From Candidatus Acidiferrum typicum (GTDB lineage: Bacteria > Acidobacteriota > Terriglobia > Acidiferrales > UBA7541): DNA of 64,000 bases. Shown one piece after another: positions 61,724-64,000 of this stretch. The position numbers were made by a program, and so were the translations under genes. The notes below the pieces were generated by a model. That model worked only from the letters and a program-made list of their open reading frames with translations. It did not search any database and was not told the origin of the DNA. The stretch covers positions 186,001 to 250,000 of the forward strand of contig JAOAPV010000005.1 of NCBI GenBank assembly GCA_025463055.1. The letters run 5' to 3'. Each line of letters starts with the position of its first letter. Within the stretch, counting starts at the first letter, position 1.

Positions 61724-64000
61724 CTACTCGCTAGCTGTAGTAAACGCGAGGCTCAGCAGGGTCTTTTGTTCCAGTTCATGGGCTTTCGCAGAGCCGGTGG
61801 CGGGGCTGGCGCTTGGAGAACGCTTGATGGAGCGCATCTTCAGCCCCTTGCTCTGGACAAGCTGACCGATGCGCGGCATAACGAAGAAGTGCGCGCCCAT
61901 ATTCTTTGGCTCTTCCTGAACCCAGACGACTTCGCGCGCGTTCGGATGTTCGTCGATTGCGGCGGCAATTTCCGGGCGGAGCAGCGGGTAAAGCTGATCG
62001 AGGAAGATAATCGCGGTGCTGGTGTCTTTGCGTCGACGACGCTCGGCGCGAAGCTCGTGCCCGACTTTGCCACTGGCTATGAGGATGCGTTTGGCGTCCT
62101 GCACTTCGCGGTCGGGAACTACGGGTAGAAAGCGCGGGTGCGAGAACTCCTCGATGCTGGACGATGCGTCGGGATGGCGAAGCATGCTTTTCGGGGTGAA
62201 TACAATGAGCGGCTTGCGCCACGGACGACGAACTTGCCTACGCAGCAGGTGAAAATATTGCGCGGCGGTGGAAGGCTGGCAGATCTGCATGTTTTCTTCG
62301 CCGGCGAGCTGCATAAAGCGCTCGATGCGTGCGCTGGAATGCTCCGGACCCTGGCCTTCGTAGCCGTGCGGAAGAAGCATGACCAGGCCAGAGGGGAGAT
62401 CCCATTTGTCTTCACCGGCGCTGATGAATTGGTCGATGATGACCTGCGCGCCGTTCGCGAAATCGCCGAACTGCGCTTCCCACAAAACTAAGGCTTCGGG
62501 GTAATCCCGGCTGAAACCGTATTCGAAACCGACGCAGCCCGCTTCGGAGAGCGAGGAATTGTGAATTTCACAAAAGGGCTGATTTGGCGCTAGGTGCGCG
62601 AGGGAGCAATATTCTTCTTCCGTTTCGGTGTCGACCAGCATGGCATGGCGCTGATTGAACGTGCCGCGCTCGGTATCCTGTCCCGTTAAGCGGACCGGGT
62701 TTCCTTCCAGCAGCACGGAACCAAAGGCAAGCGCCTCCGCGAAGCCGTAATCAACGGCGCGCTTACCATGCCCCATCTCAGCCCGCTGCTCGAGCAGCTT
62801 GGCAATTTTGGGATGCACGTGAAAACCTTCCGGAACACGGACGAGGGCATCGGTGATTTCCGCTAATTTTTCGGGACTCAAGCCGGTATCGGCCTCGTAG
62901 TCCGGCTTAAATCGGCCGCGATGATAAGCCGACCAATATTCAGGGAGCTGCCGCAGTTGAGGGATTTTTTTGGTCGCGCGGGCCTTGGTTTGCTCTTCTT
63001 CGTATTCCTTGCGGACGTTCTCAACAATTTGCATGGGCTGCACGCCAATACGCTCGGAATAAATGCGCCAGAGCGGCGGATGATTCTTGATGCGGTCGTA
63101 GAGGCGCGGCTGCGTAATCGTTGGGTCATCCACTTCGCTGTGACCGTGGCGGCGATAGCCGATAAGGTCGACCACAACGTCGCTGCCAAATTGCGCTCGA
63201 TATTCGGCGGCTAGCTTTCCCACACGCACGACGGCATCGGGATCCTCGCCATTGACGTGGAAGACGGGAACGGATTGGCGCTTGGCAATGTCAGAGGCGA
63301 AGCGGGACGAATGCTCCTGCTGCGGGCGCGTGGTGAAGCCGATTAAATTGTTGACGATGATATGGACCGTGCCGCCCACGGTGTAAGCCGGAAGGTCAGC
63401 AAGATTGAGCGTTTCCGCCCAAATACCCTGGCCGGCGAAAGCGGCGTCGCCGTGCATCACGATCGGAACGACTTTGCTGGCGCTGTCGGCACCGTAACGC
63501 GTTTGTTTCGCGCGAACCCTGCCAATGGCCACTGGGTCGACCGCTTCTAAATGGCTCGGGTTGGACACGAGGTGGATGCCGATTTCCTTACCTGCGGAGG
63601 TGACATATGTGCCGGTTGCGCCGACGTGATACTTCACGTCACCGGCGCCGAGCACGCTGCGCGGGTCAACGTCCTCGAATCCGGCGACGACTTCGTGCGG
63701 TGGCTTGCAGGCAGCATGAACCATCACGTTGAGGCGGCCGCGATGGCTCATGGCCATGACGGATTCAACGGCGCCGTGCTCGCCCACCGTGTCCAGAATG
63801 GAATCGAGGAGAGGGATCAGAGCAGTCACGCCTTCCAGGGAAAACCGCTTGGTTCCTAGATAGCGAGATTGCAGGACTTGCTCGAACAGGTCGGCACGGA
63901 TCAGGCGTTCCAAAACCTTTTTCCGATCGACTTCGCCGGCAGGGCCCTCGAGGCGCTCCGCAATCCATTGGCGGCGTTCCGGCTGGGGAAGGTGCATGAA
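61724..64000 (-). CDS. sucA: 2-oxoglutarate dehydrogenase E1 component, 5' partial
   Basis: The visible frame (757 residues from a Met at 63997) continues past the window's right end; that Met is internal, as in the family's YMHI region. It has thiamine-diphosphate features: SHRGRLNVMVH, GAGDVKYHVGATGT, MHGDAAFAGQGIWAETLN and YRRHGHSEVDDPTIT. The C-terminal part has QVIIDQFISAGEDKW, PHGYEGQGPEHSSARIERFM and LTPKS-like FTPKSMLRH. It decarboxylates 2-oxoglutarate in the TCA cycle. The stop lies 84 bases from the convergent ADOP gene. Confidence 0.96.
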   Translation of the reverse strand, partial: FMHLPQPERRQWIAERLEGPAGEVDRKKVLERLIRADLFEQVLQSRYLGTKRFSLEGVTALIPLLDSILDTVGEHGAVESVMAMSHRGRLNVMVHAACKPPHEVVAGFEDVDPRSVLGAGDVKYHVGATGTYVTSAGKEIGIHLVSNPSHLEAVDPVAIGRVRAKQTRYGADSASKVVPIVMHGDAAFAGQGIWAETLNLADLPAYTVGGTVHIIVNNLIGFTTRPQQEHSSRFASDIAKRQSVPVFHVNGEDPDAVVRVGKLAAEYRAQFGSDVVVDLIGYRRHGHSEVDDPTITQPRLYDRIKNHPPLWRIYSERIGVQPMQIVENVRKEYEEEQTKARATKKIPQLRQLPEYWSAYHRGRFKPDYEADTGLSPEKLAEITDALVRVPEGFHVHPKIAKLLEQRAEMGHGKRAVDYGFAEALAFGSVLLEGNPVRLTGQDTERGTFNQRHAMLVDTETEEEYCSLAHLAPNQPFCEIHNSSLSEAGCVGFEYGFSRDYPEALVLWEAQFGDFANGAQVIIDQFISAGEDKWDLPSGLVMLLPHGYEGQGPEHSSARIERFMQLAGEENMQICQPSTAAQYFHLLRRQVRRPWRKPLIVFTPKSMLRHPDASSSIEEFSHPRFLPVVPDREVQDAKRILIASGKVGHELRAERRRRKDTSTAIIFLDQLYPLLRPEIAAAIDEHPNAREVVWVQEEPKNMGAHFFVMPRIGQLVQSKGLKMRSIKRSPSASPATGSAKAHELEQKTLLSLAFTTASE

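Overview
The window looks like a chromosomal segment of an Acidobacteriota genome, probably of the Koribacter/Sulfotelmatobacter type. This is inferred from gene content, not from a marker gene. The clues are a PadR regulator overlapping a MacB/FtsX-type permease of the ADOP kind, a CadC-like HTH/TM/TPR regulator, a PEP-CTERM protein, an exosortase-locus style asparagine synthase, and intergenic DNA with G-rich GGGTACCCCC cores. There is no tRNA, rRNA, CRISPR array, IS element or replication origin that I can support.

Layout. Bases 1-3323 hold the 3' part of a secreted TolB-propeller/amidohydrolase fusion. From 3389 to 24325 lies a large, mostly minus-strand surface-polysaccharide region. It contains nucleotide-sugar enzymes (two SDR epimerases, a WbpA-like dehydrogenase, UDP-xylose synthase, and a UDP-glucose dehydrogenase interrupted by an in-frame TGA), a phosphoheptose isomerase, a CpsB phosphatase, a MraY/WecA-type initiating transferase, three GT4 glycosyltransferases, a carbamoyltransferase, an asparagine-synthase-type amidotransferase, a transglutaminase-like membrane protein and a phosphoglycolate-phosphatase-like HAD protein. 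No flippase, polymerase, chain-length regulator or exosortase is present. Bases 24549-37409 are mixed: a DUF1015 protein, a permease remnant, a cytochrome c divergent from a membrane-bound HTH-TPR regulator, a MarR/membrane-protein pair, and an ECF sigma/anti-sigma pair divergent from a Tat-exported phosphoesterase, a cupredoxin and a DUF2231 protein. A cold-shock protein ends this part.

Bases 37410-38322 are non-coding and repeat-rich, with a good minus-strand promoter at one end and a terminator-like hairpin at the other. Bases 38323-45659 carry a zinc-ribbon protein, a methyltransferase, a PEP-CTERM protein and a second glycan cluster (Wzt-like ATPase, two methyltransferases, two GT2 glycosyltransferases). 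That cluster abuts a truncated galE, which marks a rearrangement junction. Bases 45972-63999 are housekeeping and regulatory genes: thiC, recQ, an aspartyl protease, a LysR regulator, a PilT-like ATPase, a membrane phosphoesterase, phoB-phoR-phoU, padR with an ADOP permease, and the 5'-truncated 2-oxoglutarate dehydrogenase E1 gene.

Functionally, the first cluster should make UDP-HexNAc uronic acid and UDP-xylose precursors and decorate a glycan by carbamoylation and perhaps amidation. The second cluster looks like an export and decoration module that depends on a permease encoded elsewhere.
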